Part shown: piece by piece, positions 7,779 to 15,718 of the stretch
Layout: each line of letters opens with the position of its first letter
How positions within the stretch are numbered: position 1 is the first letter of the stretch
From: an uncultured Pirellula sp.
Lineage (GTDB): Bacteria > Planctomycetota > Planctomycetia > Pirellulales > Pirellulaceae
Reading direction: 5' to 3'
NCBI GenBank assembly: GCA_903892355.1
Contig: CAITIE010000011.1
Coordinates: forward strand, 62,001 to 126,000
Length of the DNA stretch: 64,000 nt
The notes under the pieces: generated by a model
What the model was told of the DNA's origin: nothing
Database searches by the model: none
Seen by the model: the letters and a program-made list of their open reading frames with translations, nothing else
Made by a program: the position numbers and the translations under genes

Positions 7779-9323
7779 CTAGTGGATATGCATCCGCCGT
7801 AATTGGACGAGCCCTTCGAGCATGGATCGCTGCACCCCGTGTGCGTCGATCAATCCTGAATTTGGGAATGCGTGAGGTGCACGATCGGATAGTTGGTTCC
7901 AGATGATTCCGTGCACGTTGTTCTTCGCGAGAAGCATTCGAACTACCTCGAGCCCGTTCGCCGACATCGGGGAGGTTCTGGCGGAATCTTTTGATACCTC
8001 ATCGACTGACGATCCTGAGTACGGTTCACCAATCGATTCTGAACGCTGGTATTTCCAGTTGGAGACGACATTGCATTTTGCCGTCGCCATCGCGTCGTTG
8101 GCTATGCCGCATGGAGTTGTTACGGTAATCAGCAGCGGTAGGCCCAGGATGTTCCAGTGATCGACCAGGTCGGAGATGTCCACAAGATCCCGTGGCAAGG
8201 ATCCGGTTGGCCAGAAGTTCAAATTCAATTCCAGGCCGAGTCCTGAGAGTCCTAGGTCGGCTCGTACGAGCGCGTCCGCAAAGTGAAGCGGGCTGATGCC
8301 ATCGGGTTTCGCAGAGAGGTACTCGGCCCATGGGGCATCGATGCTCAAGATGACGGGCGTTTTCGGATCGCTGCGACGGACAGCTTGGATGACACCCACC
8401 GCCAACTGGAGCACTTGCTCGTCGTTCAACCCCAATGGGTTTGGAGCGTTCAGGCCCGATGCTGTGTTCCACAAATGGATTCGTCCGCGATAACGATCGA
8501 CGAGCTTCGTCGCATGCTCAACCGCGGTTCGATAGAGAGAATCGAAGTCGTTGAAGAGGTAAAACCATTTGGGGATCGCGTGCGATTGGAGATTTAGGAA
8601 TGGGCCCCCGAACACTCGAAGTCCATGGTTGCGGGCCCATTCGATCTGCTCGTCGATGATCGAGACCGCTTCGTCGAATCGCGTCGCTTCGATATCCCCA
8701 AGCTCCATCGAGACATTCAGCGTGTTCATGGCTGGCAACGCGAGTTCCGCTCCGGGTTTCCAGATCGGCTCGGGGGTCACGCGGACGCCTAGCAACGCGC
8801 TGAACTGTTTCTCTTGTTGGTGCCGAGCCTGAAGCGATTGCGAAACGAAAGCGCGCGTCAATGGGCGAGAAGCACCGATCGATTTATCGATGGACCGTTG
8901 GGCCAACGCGCACATGCTCTCGGGCGAGTCTGTGCTTGTTGCGGCTTGGATGAATAAGTCCATCGCTTCTTCGATCAACTCCGAATAGGCGTTGGGTAGT
9001 TTTAGTCCCACTCTCTGCCAATCGAGCCCTCGGCCGCGCACCCGATGCAAGCTTCCACGCGCCAGTTCGAGTTGCAACCAATAAGGTTGATCGACGCACC
9101 GAAGCGAACCCGTGGTCAATACGATCGGACCATAATCTTCGGTCGGCCAAACAATCGATAGTTTGCCCGATTCATTCACGGTGCGTTCGATGGTCAAGCA
9201 ATCATCGACAAGTCGGTTGCGACAGGCCCACGGGATTCCTTCCAAACCTGAAATGAATGCCGTGCTCCAAATCTGGGGGTCGTACTCTGTCGCGTTCGGA
9301 ACTCGAAATCGCATTAGACCCAT
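7779..9323 (-). CDS. GH10-xylanase-like TIM-barrel protein, probably non-catalytic
   Basis: The protein has about 514 residues from the ATG at 9323 (MGLMRFRVP). The next ATG at 9314 is as likely, and an upstream ATG at 9431 adds 36 residues that look unrelated. Residues 1-160 form an N-terminal domain containing FISGLEGIPWACRNR. Residues 185-430 look like a glycoside hydrolase family 10 barrel: WARNHGLRVFGGPFLNLQ, RYRGRIHLWNTASGLN and GLGLELNLNF. In active GH10 enzymes the acid/base strand reads W-D-V-V-N-E and the nucleophile strand I-T-E-L-D. Here the corresponding stretches read WNTASG and LITVTT, without glutamates. There is no clear signal peptide. I read it as a planctomycete GH10 relative that has lost hydrolytic residues; the function is unknown, and binding of a carbohydrate is only a guess. 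Confidence 0.5.
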   Translation of the reverse strand: MGLMRFRVPNATEYDPQIWSTAFISGLEGIPWACRNRLVDDCLTIERTVNESGKLSIVWPTEDYGPIVLTTGSLRCVDQPYWLQLELARGSLHRVRGRGLDWQRVGLKLPNAYSELIEEAMDLFIQAATSTDSPESMCALAQRSIDKSIGASRPLTRAFVSQSLQARHQQEKQFSALLGVRVTPEPIWKPGAELALPAMNTLNVSMELGDIEATRFDEAVSIIDEQIEWARNHGLRVFGGPFLNLQSHAIPKWFYLFNDFDSLYRTAVEHATKLVDRYRGRIHLWNTASGLNAPNPLGLNDEQVLQLAVGVIQAVRRSDPKTPVILSIDAPWAEYLSAKPDGISPLHFADALVRADLGLSGLGLELNLNFWPTGSLPRDLVDISDLVDHWNILGLPLLITVTTPCGIANDAMATAKCNVVSNWKYQRSESIGEPYSGSSVDEVSKDSARTSPMSANGLEVVRMLLAKNNVHGIIWNQLSDRAPHAFPNSGLIDAHGVQRSMLEGLVQLRRMHIH

Positions 9324-9667
9324 CGAAACACACCCGTTCGCTTGAAACTCTTCCGAACTCAAGGGAGAGAGTGTACTCGATTCATGGCTCGCGTTCAATT
9401 TCAGTCCATCGCCGAATATGCTTTTGACCATTGATTCGATGTTTACCGACCGTTTTCACGGGTTGTCGATCGAATCCATTTCTGACGCTATCCTAATACC
9501 CTTAGAACAGCAAACGGCTTACGCCATGTCAATCGAGCACGAGGGCGAGTACCGCCCGCGGATGGGCAGGGATATCAAGTCAATGATTTCAATTGCTCGC
9601 TTCCCGAGGATCCCGAAAACTAACTTGTTCACGTTCAACGACCATCCCTCACACCTCCGAGCCAGAT

Positions 9668-10138
9668 ATGGAAAATCGAAGTCTAAGCTTTAGCGATTTG
9701 CGGCAAGTCATGCCGGAAGTCTATCGATTGCGGGACCACGGGTATACACAAACAGGCTCATGGGATTTGGTTCAGACGTGTGATCATCTTGCGGACTGGA
9801 TGAGTTTTCCCATCGATGGTTTCCCAAAAGCGCCATGGTTTATTGGGTGGATGTTCCCTTTGCTGCGGTTGACGGTTGGTAAATCCGCGTTGAAAAAGAT
9901 TCTCGCGACCGGGGAGATGAGTCGAGCAACGCCAACGATGCCGGAAACCGTTTACAAGGCTGGTGGAAATCCGGAAAAGGCAATCGAGCGACTGGCGAAG
10001 AGTCTAGAGCGTTTGTCGAACGCCAAAAGTCCGATCCACCCCTCCCCTATTTTTGGGGTGATGACCAAGGAGCAGTTGGTCCGATTGCAGCTAATCCACT
10101 GCGCCCACCACTTGGGATTTTTAATCCCGAAGAGATAG
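9668..10138 (+). CDS. DUF1569 (DinB-like helical bundle) protein
   Basis: The protein has 156 residues from the ATG at 9668. The open frame extends upstream to a TTG at 9593, but those residues look non-coding. SFSDLRQVMPEVYRLRDHG, GSWDLVQTCDHLADWM with its histidine, and the C-terminal LQLIHCAHHLGFLIPK follow the DUF1569 pattern, in which three histidines of a four-helix bundle sit at DinB metal-binding positions. DinB-like proteins act on small thiols or other small molecules; no activity is established for this branch. It is flanked by genes on the other strand, so it has no operon partner. Confidence 0.75.
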   Translation: MENRSLSFSDLRQVMPEVYRLRDHGYTQTGSWDLVQTCDHLADWMSFPIDGFPKAPWFIGWMFPLLRLTVGKSALKKILATGEMSRATPTMPETVYKAGGNPEKAIERLAKSLERLSNAKSPIHPSPIFGVMTKEQLVRLQLIHCAHHLGFLIPKR

Positions 10139-10260
10139 CCTTCGGAGATTTGGGTCGTCGCGGGTGGAATGGCGACAGACGCATCGCTTCTGTCGCCCAC
10201 AGGAACCTGCCGCGAGGAAAAAAGCCAAATATCGGCTTGGCAGCTAGGGTGTCTTTTTAG

Positions 10261-10371
10261 CTACTGTGACTTTACAGGTACTGTGACTTTACAGGTACTG
10301 TGACTTTACAGGTACTGTGACTTTACAGGTACTGTGACTTTACAGGTACTGTGACTTTACAGGTACTGTGA
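10261..10371 (+). repeat. 17-bp tandem repeat array, six units plus a partial
   Basis: GTACTGTGACTTTACAG is repeated head to tail. The first unit starts C instead of G, five units are exact, and a 9-base partial follows. Each junction holds ACAG-GT-ACTGT and each unit CTGT...ACAG, so either strand could form a chain of small hairpins. The array ends 52 bp after the 3' end of the TPR-alphaCTD gene. It has no spacers, so it is not CRISPR. Confidence 0.95.
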
Positions 10372-10422
10372 AGGCAAAAGCTTCACAGCATTGGATGCCC
10401 GCCGCTACCGCTGAGCCAGAGA

Positions 10423-11748
10423 TCAGTCACCGCGCAATTTAAGATTGAGCCCGGTCAATTTCTCTCGAACCTCGGTGAGACTCGTCACGCCAAAGTTCTT
10501 GCACTCGAGTAGATCGTCACCAGTCTTTCGAATCAACTCACCGATCGTGTTGAGTTGCAATCGAACCATGCACTTGCGCGCACGGACCGATAGATTTAAT
10601 TCGGAGATAGGTCGATCGAGCAGCATTTGTTGATCTGGGGTCATGCCGCTGACGTCGAGCGGTGGATCCGCTTCTCGTTTTTCGTGGGCAAACTGGCCGA
10701 GTCCCAGGCCTCGGGCGGTGAGCATCTCTTTGATTTCGACAAGGGACGTTTCGCCGAAATTTTTGCTGGAAAGCAAGGTTTGTTCGGAGACGCGGGTCAG
10801 ATCTCCAAGGGTTCGGATGCCCATCTTTTGGAGGCAGTTGCGCGAGCGAACCGAAAGTTCAAAGTCGGTGACAGGAACGTTGAGCAACTGCGCCAATCGC
10901 TCGTTCTTCTTCTGCGAGTCTTCATCGTACAGGACGTTGCCGCCGGCAGCAGCGTCTTTGAGATAAAGATTCGCGATTCGATGATCGGGAGACGTCTCAA
11001 GCACCCGGCGATAGCAAGCTTGGGCTCGTGCGAAGTCGTTGCGATCTTCGTACATGAGGCCCAGGTTGATCAAGGTTCCGGTGTGGGACGGGATCAAGCC
11101 CGCTCCGCGCTGATACAATTCGAAGGCGTGTTGGTCACTCCCCATGCGATCGTATTCGACAGCCAGCCCGAACAAGGCGCCTGCGTGGCGCGGGTTGTTT
11201 TGAAGGGCTCGTTGGTAGAGGGCGATGACTTCTGGGAGGTTTCCACCGATCGCAGCAAGGGTTGCAGCCCGCTGATACGGGTATTCGGGGTGCTGTTCGA
11301 CCGGCCCGAAGATATTATCGAGGATCTTGAGGGCCTCTTCCCTGCGACCGATGTATCGGTAGATTTCAGCACGGGACAGTTGGCACCATTCAGCGGTGTA
11401 TCCTGCTTTTTCTGCAGCGTCGTAATACCCGAGCGCTCGCTCGTACTCCTCGAGTTGGAAGCAGACCTTGCCAAGGTAATACTGAGCCAGGGCGCCGCCG
11501 TCGCCTTGGCGAAGCGTGGCGTCCGCGTCCCTGAACTTTCCAAGAAGGTATTGGCAAACCCCGAGACGGGTCATGGTTGCCGGAGAGAGATTTTGAGATT
11601 GTTGAAGCTCGCCGACCGCATCGCGCAAAAGAGCGACTTGGGTCAGATCTTCTTCAATGGCTCGCGTGATCCGGTCGATGTCTTGCGGACCAAACGTCTG
11701 GTTGGAAAGAACAATCTCTCGGATATCAATCCCTGCAGCCATAACCAT
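10423..11748 (-). CDS. TPR protein with two RNA polymerase alpha C-terminal domains
   Basis: The protein has 441 residues. About residues 55-275 are tetratricopeptide repeats (for example ALAQYYLGKVCFQLEEYERA, and the NPRHAGALFGLAVEYDRMG and LINLGLMYEDRNDFARAQ segments). Two copies of the alphaCTD fold follow at about 290-349 (FELSVRSRNCLQKMGIRTLG ... KNFGETSLVEIKEML) and 375-438 (LNLSVRARKCMVRLQLNTIG ... KNFGVTSLTEVREKL). In RpoA this domain of two helix-hairpin-helix motifs contacts UP-element DNA, sigma and activators; the N-S-R/K-x-C and NFG-x-x-S-L signatures are kept in both copies. The RpoA assembly domain is absent, so this is not RpoA itself. A role in DNA or transcription-complex binding is inferred. 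GAGG lies 8 bases before the chosen ATG. Confidence 0.85.
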   Translation of the reverse strand: MVMAAGIDIREIVLSNQTFGPQDIDRITRAIEEDLTQVALLRDAVGELQQSQNLSPATMTRLGVCQYLLGKFRDADATLRQGDGGALAQYYLGKVCFQLEEYERALGYYDAAEKAGYTAEWCQLSRAEIYRYIGRREEALKILDNIFGPVEQHPEYPYQRAATLAAIGGNLPEVIALYQRALQNNPRHAGALFGLAVEYDRMGSDQHAFELYQRGAGLIPSHTGTLINLGLMYEDRNDFARAQACYRRVLETSPDHRIANLYLKDAAAGGNVLYDEDSQKKNERLAQLLNVPVTDFELSVRSRNCLQKMGIRTLGDLTRVSEQTLLSSKNFGETSLVEIKEMLTARGLGLGQFAHEKREADPPLDVSGMTPDQQMLLDRPISELNLSVRARKCMVRLQLNTIGELIRKTGDDLLECKNFGVTSLTEVREKLTGLNLKLRGD

Positions 11749-11783
11749 GCGCTTTATACCTCGTGTTTACTGGGTAAAACCAA

Positions 11784-11857
11784 AGCCGGCAGTGGGAGTC
11801 GAACCCACAACCCCCGCATTACGAATGCGGTGCTCTGCCAATTGAAGCTATGCCGGC
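11784..11857 (-). tRNA. tRNA-Thr, anticodon CGU
   Basis: The minus strand folds into a full cloverleaf. The acceptor stem is GCCGGCA with TGCCGGC. The D arm contains CAATTGGC. The anticodon stem CCGCA/TGCGG encloses the loop TTCGTAA, giving anticodon CGT (codon ACG). The T arm is GTGGG-TTCGACT-CCCAC. The CCA end is not encoded. It lies 35 bp upstream of the TPR-alphaCTD gene on the same strand. Confidence 0.95.
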
Positions 11858-12126
11858 GGTCGTCATTCCTTCGAGCCAGCCACAGCACCTCGCTCCGGAG
11901 GATCCCCAGGGTCAACTCGTAAGGGCATAAGGATACGTGCTTTGTGGTGAAATCGTCAAGGGCTGACTGGCCCCCTGTTCGGCTTTGTTCCCATCTGATT
12001 CGCAGGTGGGCATGGCCGGTCGGATCGCGACGATTTTTCGGGGGTTAGAAGATGTTCGGGGGTTAAGAAAATGTTCGGCAGAAGGAACGGAGTTGTTCGG
12101 AGGATCCCATCGATGGGCCGCGCCCG

Positions 12127-12498
12127 CTATGCGGTTCGGCTTGCCATCGAGTTGTCGGCGGATTCGGTCGCACCAAAGCTTTGAGGGGGAGGGCCACTGC
12201 CGTCGGGTGGAGGTTGTGTCCGGCTGGGAAACCGGTCTGCGTAGAAAAATCGCTCCCACCACGTCGGGTGCCTGAGTCGGCGGTCCGTTCTCGGCAATGC
12301 GTGTTTTTTTCCCGTTCGGGTTTCCAGGACCAAGCTGTCGTCGGTGATTTCGCGAACGATCCAGTACTTATCCACCTCGTAGGAATACATCTCGCCATGC
12401 GGGGAGGGGCTGATGTTTTTTGCTCTAGGTCCTGGCGAAAGGCTGTGCTTTTCTCGTGTGCAGACAACCCAGTCGTTGACTTTGAATCGAAAATCCAT
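12127..12498 (-). CDS. Small conserved-looking hypothetical protein, possible SH3-like fold
   Basis: The protein has 123 residues. The start ATG at 12498 has GGAG eight bases upstream. The first ~85 residues look like a compact beta-rich domain (FRFKVNDWVVCTREKHS, YEVDKYWIVREITDDSLVLE, GKKHALPRTDRRLRHPTWW). The V-N-D-W-V pattern and the strand spacing recall SH3/KOW-like modules. The last ~35 residues are proline- and serine-rich and probably disordered. There is no signal peptide or membrane segment. It is divergent from the phosphatase gene at 12782. I do not recognise a named family. Confidence 0.65.
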   Translation of the reverse strand: MDFRFKVNDWVVCTREKHSLSPGPRAKNISPSPHGEMYSYEVDKYWIVREITDDSLVLETRTGKKHALPRTDRRLRHPTWWERFFYADRFPSRTQPPPDGSGPPPQSFGATESADNSMASRTA

Positions 12499-12781
12499 GG
12501 CCGAACTCCAGACGGACCAAAAGACTTGAGGGACGGTAAATGCGAGATCCAGAAACGCTCCTTTGGCTCACCCCGTAGATTCTTCGAGAATTTCGAGGGA
12601 AATCTACCCTACATACATGCATTTGCACGCAAAATTTGCGAACTTTACCTAACCTTCTTTCTCGGATTGCTACGGCTCTTGACGTTTCGGATGGGTGTGT
12701 ACCAGGAAACAGGCGTCGGGGAAACATGGATTCGTCGTTCGGAATCGGTTCAGCGCTAGCGCGTCTAGCGGAGGTGTTGTT

Positions 12782-13273
12782 TTGAAGCGATTGCTATTCG
12801 TTTGCTTAGGAAACATTTGCCGTTCTCCCGCAGCCCACGGTATTTCGGAGTTTTTGATCACCAAGCATGGGCTTGGCAAAGAGGTATGTGTCGATTCCGC
12901 TGGGACGGCGAATTATCAGGTGGGTAGGCCCGCCGATGCTCGCATGCATTTGGCGGCGGGCAGGCGGGGTTATGAGCTGAAGACGCTTGCAAAGCAATTG
13001 ACACCGTCGATGATTGCCGCACATGACCTCGTGATCGCCATGGATCGTGAAAACTATCGGGATATATTCAGCATCGCGAGCGGGGAGCCCAACCATATCC
13101 GTATGCTAAGCGATTACTTGGATGAATCGTGGCCGAGGAATGTGCCGGACCCTTACTATGGCGGCCAAGATGGATTCGATGATGTCTTGGACATGCTTGA
13201 GGCCGCGTGTCCCGCGATCCTGATCGAGGCACTTGGCCGACCCCTGCCTGGATCTCTGCCGACGCGGCTCTAG
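12782..13273 (+). CDS. Low-molecular-weight protein-tyrosine phosphatase
   Basis: The protein has 163 residues, the usual size, from a TTG start at 12782 with GGAGG seven bases upstream. The phosphate loop VCLGNICRSP places the nucleophile Cys8 and Arg14 at the N-terminus (C-x5-R-S). VDSAGTANYQVGRPAD follows in its usual position, and VPDPYYGG supplies the general-acid aspartate of the D-P-Y motif. The family dephosphorylates phosphotyrosine proteins, often with a bacterial tyrosine kinase of exopolysaccharide export, or protein-arginine phosphate. No kinase is adjacent here. The longer upstream frame to 12695 lacks a ribosome binding site. Confidence 0.9.
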   Translation: MKRLLFVCLGNICRSPAAHGISEFLITKHGLGKEVCVDSAGTANYQVGRPADARMHLAAGRRGYELKTLAKQLTPSMIAAHDLVIAMDRENYRDIFSIASGEPNHIRMLSDYLDESWPRNVPDPYYGGQDGFDDVLDMLEAACPAILIEALGRPLPGSLPTRL

Positions 13274-13281
13274 CCAGGCCT

Positions 13282-13315
13282 CAGTCTCTAGTCCCAGTCA
13301 GTCTCTAGTCCCAGT
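13282..13315 (+). repeat. 17-bp direct tandem duplication
   Basis: CAGTCTCTAGTCCCAGT occurs twice without change, 9 bp after the phosphatase stop codon. Confidence 0.9.
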
Positions 13316-13459
13316 CTGTTCTCGGAACTGACGCGTTGTTGGTGTTGTCGGGTTGTGGCGGTTCTATGTGCGCGATATCCTGAGAGATCGGCGGGCGATT
13401 AACAATCGTTGTTGTTAACCAAGCATCCCGCGGGCCTTTCTTTGCGTGAACCGTTTCAT

Positions 13460-15340
13460 ATGTCTGACCATTGGAATTCCTTGGCAAATTTGCTTGGTAC
13501 CCCCTCCTTGGCTCCGCAAAACCGCAAGACGGATTTGTCAGGGGCTCCCAAAACGCCCCCCGCAGCGCCGAATGTTGAACCGGTAAAATCGGTGGATGCG
13601 AACGTTAACTCAGGTGATGAAATCGATAACGCAGAAAAACCAAAACAAGAAAAATCCCGTTTGAAGAGTTCATGGGATGCCGTTGCTAGCTTTTTCGGAG
13701 TGGCGGCACCGGATTCGACGGAGAGCGAAACGGGACGGTCATCACCGAGCGAGCCGACGTCGGAAAGCCAATCTGCGAGAGGTGCATCGAGCAAGCCGCA
13801 GCAGGCCTCGCGGCCACCTGCAGGTAAAAAATCGAAGCCAAGCATGTGGGGCGACGAGGACGCTGAAGTGGTTCCGGTGGAGTCCCCTAAGAACGAGTTA
13901 CCTCGTTCGGCTTTCGAGCCCAAGGCATCTTCGAACCGCGAAATCGAGGCTGCGGAACTTCGCTCGTCGGACTCTAGAAGAGCATCCAGACCAGCGCGAT
14001 CGGCGGAGCCTGAGGCCATTTCTGAGGAGTCTGGTGAATTTGGGACGGTCAGTGACCGCCGCTCCAACCGCCGACCCCCTCGACGTGGTCGAAGCCGCGG
14101 AACCCCCGAAGAAGGCGTTGTCGACGAGCCGTCGTCCTCGGAAATTGCAGACGTCCAAGAGAGCACGTCCGGAGAGTCTTTGGATCGTGATCGCTCCGAT
14201 CGGCGCAGCGAGGCACCGCGGTCCGGCCAACGTGGCGGCCGAGATGGTCGATCTTCCAGTCGCGATCGCGACAATAACGAGCGCCCGTCCCGCTCTGATT
14301 CCAGCCGGTCCGAACCGAATCGGGGTGAGCCACGCGGAGAACCCTCTGCATCTGAGAGAGGCGAACGTGGTTCTCGCGAAGGAGGTCGCCGGGGCGATTC
14401 CAGTCGCGACTCCAGCCGACGTGATGCAGGGAGCCTTGAGGGGAATCGCCGTGACGAACCCCGCCGTGACGAACCCCGCCGTGACGAACCCCGCCGTGAC
14501 GAACCCCGCCGTGAAGGCGCCCGCCGAGATGAGCCGAACCGTGAAGGCGTCCGCCGAGATGAGCCAAACCGTGAAGGCGCCCGCCGAGATGAGCCGAACC
14601 GCGAAGAATCTCCACGCGATGAGGCCCGACGCGAGGATTCGCGTCGTGGCGGCCGACGCCACGACAATAAATCGAGGGAGCGAGATGTTGATGGTTCCGA
14701 CCGGGATAGCCGGTCCACAGATAGCCGGTCCACAGAACGTGGCGCAAGCAATGATCGCCGCGATCGGTCTCGGGGACCGCGCGATAGCGATCGCAATCCA
14801 AGATCGCAATCGCAGGATCGCAACTCAGGTTCACGCTTAGAGTCCGGAAATGACGAAGTGCGATCGCGATCGGGGTTCGGCGCCGGCATCCATGATGATG
14901 CGGATCGGGACGACCCGTTCGTCCGCGACGACTCCCGCGACTACGAAGAGTCCGTATCTGGCTTCGTCGAGGTCGATGATTCCGATGCAGACCAACATGA
15001 GTTCCGAGATGATCCCGACGCTGCTGGTGAAGAGGGAGATGCTGATCGTGGACGACGGCCTCGTCGACGACGCCGACGCGGCGGTAAAGATCGCGAGAGG
15101 ACGGAGGGTAATGGCGAGCGGCCCAAGTCTCGAGCAGGTTCTGCAGCCGCGGAGAGTGCTCGCGAAGCCAATCGTAACGAAGGTGACGAGGAAGCCGAGG
15201 AAGGAATCCGTCACAGCAAGATTCCTTCTTGGTTGGAGACTATCACTTCCATCGTCGATTCGAACATCGAAAACCACCAACGATCCCAAAACACAGGCCG
15301 TGGTGGTGGGGGTGGTGCGCGAGGACGCGGCCGACGATAG
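13460..15340 (+). CDS. Long disordered Arg/Asp/Ser-rich protein with RGG-like tail
   Basis: The protein has 626 residues from the ATG at 13460 (MSDHWNSLANLLGTPS). The first ~100 residues look semi-ordered, including LKSSWDAVASFFGVAAP. About residues 100-560 are very rich in R, D, E, S and P, with RRDEP, RRDEPNREG and DSRSTE repeats. DDDA/EEGD acidic and RGRRPRRRRRRGG basic patches follow. A short ordered motif IPSWLETITSIVDSNIENH comes just before a final GRGGGGGARGRGRR. This ordered motif plus a glycine-arginine tail recurs in planctomycete proteins of this kind as I recall them. The charge pattern resembles nucleic-acid-binding, condensate-forming proteins; RNA binding is inferred. High GC and low complexity create long shadow frames on both strands. 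The start codon was chosen for the N-terminus, not a strong ribosome binding site. Confidence 0.75.
   Translation: MSDHWNSLANLLGTPSLAPQNRKTDLSGAPKTPPAAPNVEPVKSVDANVNSGDEIDNAEKPKQEKSRLKSSWDAVASFFGVAAPDSTESETGRSSPSEPTSESQSARGASSKPQQASRPPAGKKSKPSMWGDEDAEVVPVESPKNELPRSAFEPKASSNREIEAAELRSSDSRRASRPARSAEPEAISEESGEFGTVSDRRSNRRPPRRGRSRGTPEEGVVDEPSSSEIADVQESTSGESLDRDRSDRRSEAPRSGQRGGRDGRSSSRDRDNNERPSRSDSSRSEPNRGEPRGEPSASERGERGSREGGRRGDSSRDSSRRDAGSLEGNRRDEPRRDEPRRDEPRRDEPRREGARRDEPNREGVRRDEPNREGARRDEPNREESPRDEARREDSRRGGRRHDNKSRERDVDGSDRDSRSTDSRSTERGASNDRRDRSRGPRDSDRNPRSQSQDRNSGSRLESGNDEVRSRSGFGAGIHDDADRDDPFVRDDSRDYEESVSGFVEVDDSDADQHEFRDDPDAAGEEGDADRGRRPRRRRRRGGKDRERTEGNGERPKSRAGSAAAESAREANRNEGDEEAEEGIRHSKIPSWLETITSIVDSNIENHQRSQNTGRGGGGGARGRGRR
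14447..14600 (+). repeat. Coding tandem repeats: 15 bp x4 followed by 30 bp x3
   Basis: CGCCGTGACGAACCC is repeated four times from 14447. Then a 30-bp unit beginning GTGAAGGCGCCCGCCGAGAT is repeated three times from 14511 to 14600. Both keep the reading frame and encode RRDEP and REGARRDEPN-type repeats. A further exact 15-bp duplication (ATAGCCGGTCCACAG) lies at 14706-14735. Confidence 0.9.
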
Positions 15341-15718
15341 CACTGCTGCAAATAGCACTGCTGAACTTTTTTATGGTTGGCATGGAACAACGCTAGCTTC
15401 AACGAAGCAGTGGCATAGTGCCACAAGCACGTTGGATCGCGGCTCGATCAGAAAGCCTGCAAATGGTCGTGGATTAGCACGGCTTTTGCTTGTGAAAACG
15501 CACTTTTTTTACCTCTGCGTTTCGACTTGATGATGTCTTCTTTTGTGCGATACTCTCCCCCCCGCAGCGTTGGTGGATGAGGTAGTGTTCGGTCGCGAAT
15601 CGGCGAAGTGATGCGATTGGAAGTACCGTTGTTCGGTTCGGCCAGAGCCTAGAGCTTTGCACCGTCTGACCATCCAGCGATGGACTGCAGTGATTTGTGA
15701 AACCAAGGAGAGTTTTGA
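15341..15718 (+). other. Intergenic stretch, no gene seen
   Basis: This stretch of 378 bp lies between two plus-strand genes. It opens with a partial direct repeat of ATAGCACTGCTG. No open frame here looks coding, no RNA gene is evident, and no promoter is convincing. Confidence 0.5.

Noticed and set aside
10261-10371. Possible CRISPR array
   Set aside because: The 17-bp units are directly adjacent without spacers, and no cas gene is in the window.
10627-11922. A 431-codon plus-strand frame opposite the TPR-alphaCTD gene and running through the tRNA
   Set aside because: It crosses a tRNA gene and is antisense to clear TPR and alphaCTD domains.
13456-14889. A 477-codon minus-strand frame and a 387-codon plus-strand frame across the disordered protein gene
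   Set aside because: The R/S-only and AVTNP-type products come from reading a GC-rich repeat in other frames; only the frame starting at 13460 has an ordered N- and C-terminus.
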